64,000 bases of DNA. Source: Elusimicrobium sp. An273 (lineage in GTDB: Bacteria; Elusimicrobiota; Elusimicrobia; Elusimicrobiales; Elusimicrobiaceae). This document shows, piece by piece, positions 34,015-42,390 of this stretch (positions are counted from its first letter, which is position 1; each line of letters opens with the position of its first letter). The notes beneath the pieces were generated by a model. It ran no database searches. It had not been told where the DNA came from and worked only from the letters and a program-made list of their open reading frames with translations. The stretch spans positions 1 to 64,000 of the forward strand of contig NZ_NFJD01000003.1 in assembly GCF_002159705.1 (NCBI RefSeq). The letters run 5' to 3'. The position numbers and the translations under genes are program-made.

Positions 34015-35103
34015 ATGCAACACACGTCCGATGGTTTGTCCACGCAAGGCATTAAATATGCCGGCTCTAAAAAGAAACTGCTTCCTTATTTGCTGGCCCT
34101 CGCGGCCGAACTGCCCGGCGTGCAAACCGTGCTGGACGGTTTTAGCGGCACCACGCGCGTAGCCCAGGCCTTGGCCCGCCGCGGCTACACCGTTACCGCC
34201 AACGACACCGCCGACTGGAGCGAAGTGTTTGCCACATGTTATTTATTGTCCTCCCGGCCCGATTCTTTTTATGCTCCGCTGCTAGCACACCTCAATTCCC
34301 TCCCGGGCCAAAACGGCTGGTTTTCCCGGCATTACGGAGGAAAAGAAACTGACGCAAAGAAACCCTTCCGCCTTAAAAATATGCAAAAGCTCGACGCCAT
34401 ACGCGCGGAAATAGACCGGATGCCTCTTGCCTGGCCGGACAAGTGCGTCCTTCTTAGCAGCCTGATGCTGGCCTTGGATAAAGTGGACAGCACCTTGGGG
34501 CATTTTTGTTCTTATCTTTCCCGCTGGTCTGCCCGAAGCGCGGGCGATTTAACCCTCCACCTGCCTCATCGGTTTGCACACGGCGGCGGGCACCGGGTAT
34601 GGAAACAGGATATTTTTCAAGCCGCAGCGCGGCAAAACTGGGATCTGGCATATTTTGACCCGCCTTACGGGTCAAATAATGTCAAAATGCCCTCCAGCCG
34701 CGTTCGTTATGCGGCGTATTATCATTTCTGGACGACGCTCATCCGCAACGACCGCCCGGAACTGTTTGGCGCGGCCGCCCGCCGCACGGACTCGCGCGAC
34801 CGGCAGGCCGGATCCGTTTTTGAAGATTTCCGCCGCGCGCCCGACGGGCATTTATGGGCCTTGCACGCCCTGCAAAAACTGCTTGCGCAAACTCAAGCCC
34901 GCTACATTATGCTTTCGTACAGTTCCGCCGGCAGTATTGCCAAAGAAGATTTATTGGACGCTTTGCGGCAAAACGGAAAATTATTAAAATTTTTAAAAAT
35001 TGATTATAAAAAAAATATAATGTCGGAAATGAGCTGGACGGGAAAATGGACGCGGGACGAAAAAAACTACGAATATATTTTTTTAATACAGAAATCCGCG
35101 TAA
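34015..35103 (+). CDS. D12-class N6-adenine DNA methyltransferase
   Basis: Starting at the ATG at 34015 the protein has 362 residues. The N-terminal KYAGSKKKLLPYL replaces the usual FxGGK motif of Dam-like enzymes. A SAM motif (VLDGFSGTTRVAQALARRG) and the catalytic YFDPPYGSNN (Asp215-Pro-Pro-Tyr218) give the alpha-class order. It methylates adenine in DNA, possibly as an orphan, since no endonuclease gene is next to it. No Shine-Dalgarno is visible and the promoter -10 lies six bases from the ATG, so a leaderless mRNA is probable. The in-frame extension to 33937 overlaps this promoter and was not used. Confidence 0.85.
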   Translation: MQHTSDGLSTQGIKYAGSKKKLLPYLLALAAELPGVQTVLDGFSGTTRVAQALARRGYTVTANDTADWSEVFATCYLLSSRPDSFYAPLLAHLNSLPGQNGWFSRHYGGKETDAKKPFRLKNMQKLDAIRAEIDRMPLAWPDKCVLLSSLMLALDKVDSTLGHFCSYLSRWSARSAGDLTLHLPHRFAHGGGHRVWKQDIFQAAARQNWDLAYFDPPYGSNNVKMPSSRVRYAAYYHFWTTLIRNDRPELFGAAARRTDSRDRQAGSVFEDFRRAPDGHLWALHALQKLLAQTQARYIMLSYSSAGSIAKEDLLDALRQNGKLLKFLKIDYKKNIMSEMSWTGKWTRDEKNYEYIFLIQKSA

Positions 35104-35165
35104 AACCGTTTGGTCGGTTTCGCCGGTCTTCTCAGCAAAATTTTTAGGTTAGACAAGAGGACAAA

Positions 35166-35573
35166 ATGTTTTCACTTCTTTGCCGCCAATTAGCCCGCCT
35201 GACGCGCCTGCCGGAGCAATTTATCCGGTTTTTAATCATTGGTTCTTTGAATACGGCGTTTGCCTACGGGCTGTACTCTTTGTTTATTTTTATAGGGTTG
35301 CACTACTCGCTGGCCGTTTTGTGTTCCACGATTATCGGCACGTTGTTTAGTTTTAAAACATTTGGAAACTGGGTGTTTTTTAATCCGGACAATCGCCTGC
35401 TCCTTCGTTTTGCAATCGTCTACGGGGGGTGTTACGGGCTAAACGTGGGCATTTTAAAAACGCTCACACTGGCCGGCGTAAGCAATTTGTACTTGGCGGG
35501 GCTGATTAGTTCGTTTTTAGTAGCGATGGTAAGTTTCTTTTTAAACAAATTCTTCATTTTTAAACGCTTCTAA
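35166..35573 (+). CDS. GtrA-family membrane protein
   Basis: This 135-residue protein has four hydrophobic helices and the GtrA pattern: RFLIIGSLNTAFAYGLYSLF at the first helix, TLFSFKTFGNWVFF in the middle, and a final VSFFLNKFFIFKRF. GtrA-like proteins are thought to flip polyprenyl-phosphate-linked sugars or otherwise help modify surface polysaccharides. No glycosyltransferase gene is adjacent, so the role here is open. It has an AGAGGAC ribosome site and ends at a bidirectional terminator. Confidence 0.88.
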   Translation: MFSLLCRQLARLTRLPEQFIRFLIIGSLNTAFAYGLYSLFIFIGLHYSLAVLCSTIIGTLFSFKTFGNWVFFNPDNRLLLRFAIVYGGCYGLNVGILKTLTLAGVSNLYLAGLISSFLVAMVSFFLNKFFIFKRF

Positions 35574-35580
35574 TCCCCAC

Positions 35581-35608
35581 AAAAAACCCGCCTTTCGGCG
35601 GGTTTTTT
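35581..35608. terminator. bidirectional terminator
   Basis: AACCCGCC and GGCGGGTT pair around TTTC, with six A before and six T after, between the converging gtrA-like and rmuC genes. Confidence 0.9.
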
Positions 35609-35609
35609 G

Positions 35610-36932
35610 TTAATCAAACAATCCTTTTTCGTCAGCGGGGGGGATTTCCTTGGCCGCAGGGTGGTTTTTGCTTTTGTGCCCGGTGTAGTCGTAATTCATC
35701 CGCTTTAACAGACGGGCGTTTTCTTTGGTAAGCGGCACCTCGTAAATATCCACAATGCGCTGGGCCACCGGCAGGAACGCGCCGCGGTTGCCGTCTATGT
35801 GCCCGCGGGCGATTTTAACGGCGTCCGCCGCCGCGGAGACGGCATTTTCCGCCTTGGCAAAATTTACCAAGAAATCGTTAAACTTTTCCAGCAGTTTTAA
35901 AATATCCTCTTTAAAATCCTCCATATACTCGTGCTGTTTGTCTATATCCCACAGCTTAGACACCATCTTAAGCGTACTCATTAACGACGTGGCCGATACG
36001 AGGGCGATGTTGTTCTTCCACGCTTCGTTTAAAATATCCGGGTCGGCCTCCACCGCGGCCAACAGCGCGCTTTCGGGATAGACGAACATCAGCGTATAAT
36101 CCGGCTGGACTTTGTCTCCCTCCGCCTGGAACTTTTTATAGTATTTTTTGGAGCTTAAATCCTTGATAGTTTTTTTCACATCTTTCACGTGCTCGTTTAA
36201 AAAGGTTTCCTTTTCTTTGGGATCCTGCGCGTTAAAGTAGCGGGCGTAGTGGTTAAAAATTGTTTTGGAATCCACCACAATCCACCGGTCTGCGGGCAAG
36301 GCGATTTGCACGTCCACGCGTTTTCCCTCTTCGGAAACCTGCTGGTAATAATCCAACCCTTCTTTCATGCCGGCGGCGTCCAAAATACGTTTTAGCGTTT
36401 CTTCGCCCCAGCTGCCGCGCACGATGGCTTCGCCTTTAATGGCGTTGGTTAAATGCAGGGCGCTTTGGTCAATTTTCTCGGTGGATTTAATCACGTCAGA
36501 CAGTCCTTTTTCAAGCCGCGCCTGCACGGCCGTATTTTGCCGTTCCATTTCCGCCACTTTTTTGACAAAGCTTTCCAAATGCAGCGTCAGCGGGCGGAGC
36601 GCTTCGGAATTTTTGGCTTCCAGCCCTTTCGTTTTGTCGTCTAAAATTTTGGACGCAAGCTGTGCAAACTGCGCCTGATAGGTGCCCGATAGTTCTTTGA
36701 AATTTTTCTCAATCAGTGTTTTTTCCTTCTCCAAGGACACTTTCTCCTGCTCCAGGCGGGTTTTTTCCACCTGCAGGGCCGCATTTTCCGCCCGCAGGCG
36801 GTTTAGTTCCGGCTCCAGGGCAAGCAGCCGCTGCTGCTCGGCCGTCAGCCATTTGATTTTACCGGCCAGCGCCGCCCAAGCCGCGCCCGAACCGATTGCC
36901 ATTCCTACCAGCAAACAAATTATATAGAACAT
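35610..36932 (-). CDS. rmuC: DNA recombination protein RmuC
   Basis: The protein has 440 residues. An N-terminal membrane helix (FYIICLLVGMAIGSGAAWAAL) leads into a long coiled coil (about residues 25-155), followed by the conserved RmuC nuclease-like domain: VRGSWGEETLKRILDAAGM, VDVQIALPADRWIVVDSKTIF (the D...DxK core) and PDYTLMFVYPESALLAA. RmuC limits DNA inversions and recombination at short repeats and is predicted to be an endonuclease. Length and order match the family. It is a single gene with a strong GGAGAC ribosome site. Confidence 0.93.
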   Translation of the reverse strand: MFYIICLLVGMAIGSGAAWAALAGKIKWLTAEQQRLLALEPELNRLRAENAALQVEKTRLEQEKVSLEKEKTLIEKNFKELSGTYQAQFAQLASKILDDKTKGLEAKNSEALRPLTLHLESFVKKVAEMERQNTAVQARLEKGLSDVIKSTEKIDQSALHLTNAIKGEAIVRGSWGEETLKRILDAAGMKEGLDYYQQVSEEGKRVDVQIALPADRWIVVDSKTIFNHYARYFNAQDPKEKETFLNEHVKDVKKTIKDLSSKKYYKKFQAEGDKVQPDYTLMFVYPESALLAAVEADPDILNEAWKNNIALVSATSLMSTLKMVSKLWDIDKQHEYMEDFKEDILKLLEKFNDFLVNFAKAENAVSAAADAVKIARGHIDGNRGAFLPVAQRIVDIYEVPLTKENARLLKRMNYDYTGHKSKNHPAAKEIPPADEKGLFD

Positions 36933-37064
36933 AAAAGGTCTCCTTCTTTTTTATTTATTGTACAAAGTTTTTCCAACGCACTTGCGCTTTTGGCGGAAAG
37001 AAAAAACATTCATTTTTTTAAAAATATGTTATAGAATATAGAAACTTAATTTAAGGAGAATGCT

Positions 37065-37373
37065 ATGAAAAAAATGATGCTTTTTGCGGCCGCTGCCGTA
37101 TTGGCCGCCGGATGCGCCTCTACCGGTACGACTTCTTCCACCGGAACCGCCCAGCCGATGACGCTGGAACAGGCCTTGCAAAAATCGGCCGAAACGCGCC
37201 AAAAACTCTTGGATGCCAAACAGTCTTATGAAAACGCCAAGGCCGCCGCCGAAGTAGCCAGCGGCCAGAAAACCGCCGCCGACGCCGCCAAAGAACAACT
37301 GCAGCAAAAAGTGGACAACGCCAAACAACAAATTCAGGCCGAAAAAGACGCCTGGGCGGAACTGTTAAACTAA
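37065..37373 (+). CDS. small Ala-rich lipoprotein
   Basis: The protein has 102 residues. The lipobox LAAGC gives a lipidated Cys17. After a Ser/Thr linker the chain is a continuous Ala/Lys/Gln/Glu helix with heptad features (EQALQKSAETRQKLLDAKQ), resembling the trimeric Lpp-like murein lipoproteins in style though longer. There is no C-terminal Lys for peptidoglycan attachment; it ends WAELLN. It probably sits in the periplasm as a coiled-coil spacer. The ribosome site AAGGAG and a strong terminator suggest high expression. Confidence 0.75.
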   Translation: MKKMMLFAAAAVLAAGCASTGTTSSTGTAQPMTLEQALQKSAETRQKLLDAKQSYENAKAAAEVASGQKTAADAAKEQLQQKVDNAKQQIQAEKDAWAELLN

Positions 37374-37385
37374 AGCGCCTTTTCT

Positions 37386-37421
37386 TAAAAACACCCGGGG
37401 CCAAAGCTCCGGGTGTTTTTT
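37386..37421 (+). terminator. intrinsic terminator of small lipoprotein gene
   Basis: ACACCCGGGGC pairs with GCTCCGGGTGT (one G-T) around CAAA, followed by T6. Confidence 0.88.
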
Positions 37422-37460
37422 ATCGGATGACAGGGGGAAAACGGATATACTCCCCGCCAA

Positions 37461-37495
37461 ACAAAAAAATTCCGGCCCTTTCAAAAGAGCCGGAA
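37461..37495 (-). terminator. terminator of ECF-sigma operon
   Basis: On the minus strand TCCGGCTCTTTT and GAAAGGGCCGGA pair with one wobble and are followed by a long T-run; it lies just after the stop of the 37511 gene. Confidence 0.82.
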
Positions 37496-37510
37496 AAACC
37501 AGATGTTTTA

Positions 37511-38116
37511 CTATTCTGCCGGAGCAGGAGGCGGAGGCAAGGCCGGGCCGCCTGCATGCGGGCCCATCTCTTCGGGGCCGGGGCCTCTGCGCGGGCCGGC
37601 TTTGGGGCCGGGCATACGCCGCGGGGCGGGGCCGCCGAACAAAACATCCAAATCACCTTCTTCGGCAATGACGGCGTTGGTCTTTTCTTCTACCCAGGCT
37701 TTTATATTTTTATCGGATTTTTCTTCATCCAACTCTTTTTTCATCCGTTCCAAACGTTCCTGGAATTTGGCGAGTTGTTCTTCTTTGAACTTAATTTGTT
37801 CCTTGCGGATAGACTCCACCATCTTGGCAATTTCTTCTTTTTTGGCGTCTTTCTTTTTGCCCGCTTTGAGCTTGTTGTATTCCTGCACCAACGTTTCCAT
37901 TTTTTCTTCGGTGGCTCTCATTTGGGCTTTGTGCTCCCGGCGGGCCTTTTTAAATTCTTCCGCACGGGCGTCTTTCTTATCTTGTTTTGCCTTTACCGCT
38001 TCGGCGCGCGGGCCTTTGGGCATCGGGCAGTCGTCCCCTTTGCATTTGCGCGGGCCTTCAGCAAAAGCCGGGGCGCACAGCGCCGCCAAGAGAACGGCGA
38101 TCATTACTTTCTTCAT
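37511..38116 (-). CDS. periplasmic charged helical protein in ECF operon
   Basis: The protein has 201 residues with a cleavable signal peptide (residues 1-19, AALCAPAFA). The mature part is a highly charged Lys/Glu coiled coil (about 35-150) and then a Pro/Gly-rich tail (GPRRGPGPEEMGPHAGGP). The position, last after an ECF sigma factor and its anti-sigma factor, and the helical, Met/Arg/Glu-rich composition recall periplasmic sensors of the CpxP/Spy/ZraP/CnrX type. No LTxxQ motif is visible, so this is an analogy. It could sense envelope stress or metals and feed back on the anti-sigma factor. Confidence 0.6.
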   Translation of the reverse strand: MKKVMIAVLLAALCAPAFAEGPRKCKGDDCPMPKGPRAEAVKAKQDKKDARAEEFKKARREHKAQMRATEEKMETLVQEYNKLKAGKKKDAKKEEIAKMVESIRKEQIKFKEEQLAKFQERLERMKKELDEEKSDKNIKAWVEEKTNAVIAEEGDLDVLFGGPAPRRMPGPKAGPRRGPGPEEMGPHAGGPALPPPPAPAE

Positions 38117-38131
38117 AACCCCTCCTAATGT

Positions 38132-38533
38132 TTAGAATTCCTGTTCAAACAAATCCAAATCGTTTGAAAAGCTCAGGTATTCGTCGTCCAAATTTTCGCT
38201 CATATACGCAATTACTTCCGACGCGTCAAAAGCGGTTTTGTCCGGATGCAGGCCGGCCAGCAGCATAAAAATGCCCACTCCCAACAGCGCAGTGCCTGCC
38301 AACGCCGGTTTCCACCCGGCAAAAAAGGATTTACGGCGCGTTGTTTTGGAAAATAATTTCTCCACCACCGCCGCGGGAGCCGCCGGCGCGGCAAGCGCCT
38401 CTTCCGTGCGGCGCAGCAACGCCAGTTCCGCCCGGCACGCCGCACACGTTTGCAAATGCTGCTCAAACGCGGCCTTGTTTTGCGCCTCCAATTCTCCCGA
38501 TGCATACAGCATCAAATTTTCACAGTCCTTCAT
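38132..38533 (-). CDS. anti-sigma factor with zinc-finger domain
   Basis: The protein has 133 residues. The N-terminal zf-HC2 anti-sigma domain carries the HLQTCAACRAEL (HxxxCxxC) motif near residues 25-36. One transmembrane helix follows (ALLGVGIFMLLAGLHP) with a short periplasmic tail. It is expected to hold the ECF sigma factor at the membrane until a signal arrives. Its start overlaps the sigma gene stop by 4 nt, which gives the usual tight stoichiometry. Confidence 0.85.
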   Translation of the reverse strand: MKDCENLMLYASGELEAQNKAAFEQHLQTCAACRAELALLRRTEEALAAPAAPAAVVEKLFSKTTRRKSFFAGWKPALAGTALLGVGIFMLLAGLHPDKTAFDASEVIAYMSENLDDEYLSFSNDLDLFEQEF

Positions 38534-39132
38534 AAGGTTACCTCGCGTGCGGCGGGTTGTTCTTCCGCCAAAATGCGCTGCATTTTTTTAACGGCCCGGT
38601 GGCAATCGGCCAACACGGTGCCAAGCGGTCTGTCCAACAACTGCGCAATTTCTTTAAAAGACATATATTGCCGCAGGTACAGCATTTCGCGCTGGCGGGC
38701 CGGCAATTCCAGCGAAGCGCGGCGGATTTCTTCTTCCGTTTCGCGTCCGGCCAGTTCTTCTAGCAACGAAGGCTGTCCGTCCGGCAGAGTATCGTGCAAA
38801 AACGCATTGCCTTCTTCATCCGTTTGATCCAGAGAAGCCAGTTTGTCTCTGTCCCGAAAAAAATTCAACACCCGGTTGCGGGCCGTTAAAAACAGCCACG
38901 ATTTAAATTTTCCTCTCGGTTCGTACTTATCCGCGTGTTTAAAAAGAGAGATAAATACTTCCTGGAACAAATCCCCGGCCGCGCCTTCATCCTGTACCAT
39001 CGCCATAATATACTGATAGAGCGAATTTTTATAGCGGTACACCAATTCTTCAAATGCGTCCGACGATCCGGATTTAAAGAGCAGGACGAGTTCGTCGTCC
39101 GTTCTTTCATTTATTTTTGGATCCATATTCAT
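38530..39132 (-). CDS. ECF RNA polymerase sigma factor (sigma70 family)
   Basis: The protein has 200 residues. Region 2 (AFEELVYRYKNSLYQYIMAM, GAAGDLFQEVFISLFKHADKY, KFKSWLFLTARNRVLNFFRD) and region 4 (LPARQREMLYLRQYMSFKEIAQLLDRPLGTVLADCHRAVKKM) are complete. The region between them is lengthened by an acidic linker of about 40 residues. It directs RNA polymerase to stress-type promoters and is controlled by the overlapping anti-sigma gene. The upstream region (39133-39230) holds a small ATTGC/GCAAT repeat at 39156-39169 but no ECF promoter I can name. Confidence 0.9.
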   Translation of the reverse strand: MNMDPKINERTDDELVLLFKSGSSDAFEELVYRYKNSLYQYIMAMVQDEGAAGDLFQEVFISLFKHADKYEPRGKFKSWLFLTARNRVLNFFRDRDKLASLDQTDEEGNAFLHDTLPDGQPSLLEELAGRETEEEIRRASLELPARQREMLYLRQYMSFKEIAQLLDRPLGTVLADCHRAVKKMQRILAEEQPAAREVTL

Positions 39133-39230
39133 ATAACCCTGATTTGCCTTTTTTTATTGCAGGGGCAATTCCATTATAATGTAGCAAATAAAAACGGAGC
39201 GCACTTTTTGAAAGAAGATTAGAAAAAAGT

Positions 39231-39260
39231 TTTACATATTTTTTTAAAAACTGATATAAT
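39231..39260 (+). promoter_or_regulatory. promoter of the MFS-fusion leader transcript
   Basis: TTTACA (39231-39236), an 18-bp spacer and an extended -10 TGATATAAT (39252-39260) give a good sigma70 promoter, starting a leader of about 230 nt in front of the 39498 gene. Confidence 0.6.
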
Positions 39261-39292
39261 AATTTTTGTTGTTTTTAAAAAAGGTTTTAAAA

Positions 39293-39406
39293 ATGCAATA
39301 TAACTCTTACTGCTTAAAGCATAACATTCGCCGTTCCATGCTAAATATGACGATTAGCATGGTATCCATGTTTATGCGTGCAAAAGCAGGGAGAGTTTGT
39401 ATATGA
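39293..39406 (+). CDS. possible 37-residue Met-rich leader peptide
   Basis: A short frame from ATG 39293 to TGA 39404-39406 encodes 37 residues, six of them Met and five of these crowded into residues 16-28 (MLNMTISMVSMFM). A weak AAGG site precedes it. It lies between a good promoter and an intrinsic terminator, ahead of the 39498 transporter fusion. The position suits a leader peptide for transcription attenuation; it may instead be a chance frame in a small RNA. The coding part also contains a perfect 9-bp inverted repeat. Confidence 0.35.
   Translation: MQYNSYCLKHNIRRSMLNMTISMVSMFMRAKAGRVCI
39336..39362 (+). repeat. perfect 9-bp hairpin in leader
   Basis: CCATGCTAA (39336-39344) and TTAGCATGG (39354-39362) are exact reverse complements around a 9-nt loop. 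The hairpin could pause ribosomes or polymerase or serve as an operator. Confidence 0.55.
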
Positions 39407-39432
39407 TTGTGTAAAATTTTTGTTGTGTCTAT

Positions 39433-39467
39433 ATAAACCCGCCCTTTAGAAAGAGCGGGTTTTTTTA
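39433..39467 (+). terminator. intrinsic terminator, possible attenuator
   Basis: AACCCGCCCTTT pairs with AAAGAGCGGGTT with one mismatch, followed by T7. It stands 30 nt before the ATG of the 39498 gene with no second promoter between them, so it would act as an attenuator for that gene or as the end of a separate small RNA. Confidence 0.8.
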
Positions 39468-39497
39468 TGTTTAGAAAAAAGAGGAAACAGAAAGAGA

Positions 39498-42296
39498 ATG
39501 AAACAAGTCATTGCGTCGCTCGTCAGCATCAGCATCCTTACGCTTGGCCCTTTGCCGGCGCCGGCCCAAGTACCGCAGAAAGCGGTGCAGGCGGTAAAGG
39601 CAGTTGCCAAATCCGGCGTTAAAAAAGCAATTGTGCCCCCGGTAAAATATCCTCATATTTCCGTCCCGGCCGTTTCTTTGTCCCAAACGATGCTGCCTGC
39701 CGAAACAGGACGTTTTGCGGTGCCCCGTGTTTCTGTGGAATTAAAACCCGAACAGCGGCAGCAGTTGGAACGGGGCATTGCCGTGACGGTAAAAAAAGCG
39801 CTGGAGCCTTCTTCCTTGACCCTGGCGCAAATCCGCGCACGGATTGCTCAAGGCAATACCGAACGGCTGGCCCAACGCATTTTAACCTATCCCAACCCTA
39901 GCGTACGGGAGGGGATGCTTCGCAATGAATTTGTGCAAGTGGCGCTGGCGGGCCACGCCTCTTTGGAGCAAATAGAGCAAGCGGCCGATCTTTGGCGCCA
40001 GGACATTCAGCAGGCCATAGACGCATTGCCTGATTTGCCCGCGGGCGATTTGCCCGCCCTGGCCCAAGCCTATGCGCAAAAAAATAAATCCGTTCGGGCA
40101 GTTTCCGACGCTTTGGCCAGCACGTCCGCTTTGGGGTTGTTCGGCACCCAAGAAGACGCCGCCTTACTGGCAGATTTTTCCAAACAGGCTGCGGGCTCTT
40201 CTTTAGCGCCGCTCGTGCAAACCGCCGCGGCCCGCGCCCTGCTGCGCTTGGGCGCGGTGGACGCGCTCCAACAGACAACGCAAACCGCTGCAGATCCCGC
40301 TTTGTGGCAAGGGCTTTACACGCAGGCCGCCAAACGGGGCTTTTCCTTGCCGGCACCCGAATCCTCGGCCCGCCCGGCCGACACCAAAGCCTTTACGGAT
40401 GTTTTAGGCGTTTACGGGAAAATCAACCTCTTGGCGGCGGATCCGTCGGCTGAGGCAACGGCTGTCTATATGAACTTAGGGCGCACCCGCCCCACGGCGG
40501 CCCGCCCGCTGCAAAATAACCAATCCGTCCCGCTGGCGCCTTTGCCGCGCCTGCCGCGTTTGAATATAGCCACCCCGGAGGCTTTACAGGTAGCGGCGTT
40601 GGCCGCCCCTGCGGAAACATCCGCCCAGGCGGCTTCCAGCCCTACCGGCTTTTTAGCCCGGGCGGCACGCACCGATCAGGCGGCAAAACCTCCTCACGCC
40701 GCCCAGCACTCCGTCCGCTTTTTTGCCCGCACGCCCCAAAATGCCGCTTCCGACCGGGCCGGCATACTGTATGGAGGTTTTCCGCTTCCGGCGGTGGCGG
40801 CCGGCGTAAAAAAAGCTTGGTCGTACCTTAAAAAACGCTTCACGCCCGCCCCTGCCGCCTTGCACCCGGAACCGACGAGTGCCCAAGGGGGACTTGCCGG
40901 CGTTTTTCAGCGGGCCAGCCTTTATTTGGCGTCGTTTGTAATGGGGCTTGAAGTGGCCACCCCGGTAATTGCCAACTTCGGCAGCAGTTTTGGGCTTTCG
41001 TTAAGCGACAACATTTTAGTAGCCGTAGCCACTTATTTGCCGTACTCGCTGGGGGCCTTCTTATCCAATTGGCTGAAGCAAAAAATCGGCCGCAAAGCTT
41101 CTATGAATTTAGGGCTTGCGTTGATGGGCGGGGGGTTTACGGCAGGCGTAACGTTGTTTGGGCTGAACGGAGCGTTTGTGCCGCAGGCCGACGCATTAGC
41201 CCACTTTTATAACATTTTAGGCTGCATTACCCTGGCCAGCACGGGCGGCGTGTTTGTGCACAATGCCGTGGGGCCGATGATGACGGATCTGAGCGCAGGC
41301 GCCAGCGAGCTGGCTTTGCAAAAACGCAACGCCAATACGGAGCTGAGCCGGGCGTTGGGAATGGCGGCGTCGTTTGCGTTTCCGTTCCTTTCTACCAAAG
41401 TGCTGGGGCTGGACTGGAGTTTTACGTTTGCCCTTCCCATTCCGCTCGTGGCGGCGGCGGCCTTGGGCATTAATTTAGCCCGCATTCCCAACACAAAGCC
41501 CGTGGTGGAACCCAAACCGCAGCCCTTGACGGCCCAAGCCGCCGCACAGGGCATTAAAAACAGACGGGCCTATACGTTGACGTCTTCTCTTTTAAACAAC
41601 AGTTATATTCGGTTATTAAAAGAGGAAAAGGGCGTACTGGCCCTCTTGACCGGCCTGCTGACCATGAACGCGGTGGAAATGTCGTTTAACAACGGATTTT
41701 TATTTCTGCTGCCGGGCCTGACGGCGGATCCTTCTTCCCAGTATTTATTTGGATTAATCCAATTTGCCGCGCCGTTTTTAATCGGGAGGTATCTGGCCAG
41801 AAGTTTCTTGAAATGGTTTCCGCAACGCAATATGAGCGTAGCCACCTTGGTGTCGGCGCTGGGCGGGATGGCGGCGTGGCCGCTGGCCGACAATGTATAC
41901 GCGCTGACGGCGGCTTTATTTGCGGCCGAAGTGGGCATTTCTACCACGTTTACGCTGGCGTTTGCCCGCTCCGCCAAAAACATCCGCACGCAAGACCGTA
42001 TCGTTTCGCTGATTGTAGCCAGTGCGGTTTCCTGCGCGTTTGGCCCCATGCTGCTGACGAACTTGGCGGAAATGTTTATGAGCACCGGCCTGTTTGGAGC
42101 GGCCGGCGCCACCGCGGCTGCGATGATTGGCGTGCCGTCCGCCCTGGCGTTGTTTTCGGCGGGTCTTTTTAAACGGGTGGAACGCGTGCAGGCCGCGCCG
42201 GAAAATGCGTTGAGTACTGAGCCGCAGAAAACCCCGCAAAAACGCTTAAGCTGGCTCAAAAAACTGCTTAGCCGCGTAAGCGGCAAACGGCCCTGA
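39498..42296 (+). CDS. secreted-domain/MFS transporter fusion
   Basis: This 932-residue protein starts with a signal peptide (residues 1-24, LTLGPLPAPAQ). About 430 exported residues follow, helical in the first 300 with HEAT-like pieces such as AAARALLRLGAVDALQQ and then Pro/Ala-rich. From about residue 463 there are roughly twelve transmembrane helices of a major-facilitator type (SLYLASFVMGLEVATPVI, LPYSLGAFLSNWLKQKIGRKASM resembling the MFS loop 2-3 motif). The fusion of a large periplasmic module to an MFS is unusual. The substrate is unknown. The coding region sits behind an attenuator-like leader. Confidence 0.75.
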   Translation: MKQVIASLVSISILTLGPLPAPAQVPQKAVQAVKAVAKSGVKKAIVPPVKYPHISVPAVSLSQTMLPAETGRFAVPRVSVELKPEQRQQLERGIAVTVKKALEPSSLTLAQIRARIAQGNTERLAQRILTYPNPSVREGMLRNEFVQVALAGHASLEQIEQAADLWRQDIQQAIDALPDLPAGDLPALAQAYAQKNKSVRAVSDALASTSALGLFGTQEDAALLADFSKQAAGSSLAPLVQTAAARALLRLGAVDALQQTTQTAADPALWQGLYTQAAKRGFSLPAPESSARPADTKAFTDVLGVYGKINLLAADPSAEATAVYMNLGRTRPTAARPLQNNQSVPLAPLPRLPRLNIATPEALQVAALAAPAETSAQAASSPTGFLARAARTDQAAKPPHAAQHSVRFFARTPQNAASDRAGILYGGFPLPAVAAGVKKAWSYLKKRFTPAPAALHPEPTSAQGGLAGVFQRASLYLASFVMGLEVATPVIANFGSSFGLSLSDNILVAVATYLPYSLGAFLSNWLKQKIGRKASMNLGLALMGGGFTAGVTLFGLNGAFVPQADALAHFYNILGCITLASTGGVFVHNAVGPMMTDLSAGASELALQKRNANTELSRALGMAASFAFPFLSTKVLGLDWSFTFALPIPLVAAAALGINLARIPNTKPVVEPKPQPLTAQAAAQGIKNRRAYTLTSSLLNNSYIRLLKEEKGVLALLTGLLTMNAVEMSFNNGFLFLLPGLTADPSSQYLFGLIQFAAPFLIGRYLARSFLKWFPQRNMSVATLVSALGGMAAWPLADNVYALTAALFAAEVGISTTFTLAFARSAKNIRTQDRIVSLIVASAVSCAFGPMLLTNLAEMFMSTGLFGAAGATAAAMIGVPSALALFSAGLFKRVERVQAAPENALSTEPQKTPQKRLSWLKKLLSRVSGKRP

Positions 42297-42334
42297 TAAC
42301 AACCGGCTTTCCTCCAACCGTTTGCCGAATATAC

Positions 42335-42366
42335 AAAAAGCCGTCCTGCCCAAAGGCAGGACGGCT
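42335..42366. terminator. bidirectional terminator of MFS fusion and efflux operon
   Basis: AGCCGTCCTGCC and GGCAGGACGGCT form a perfect 12-bp stem around CAAA. The T-run is on the minus strand, so it mainly ends the MacAB-TolC operon. Confidence 0.88.
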
Positions 42367-42390
42367 AATTTACCCCGAACGGACTTATTA

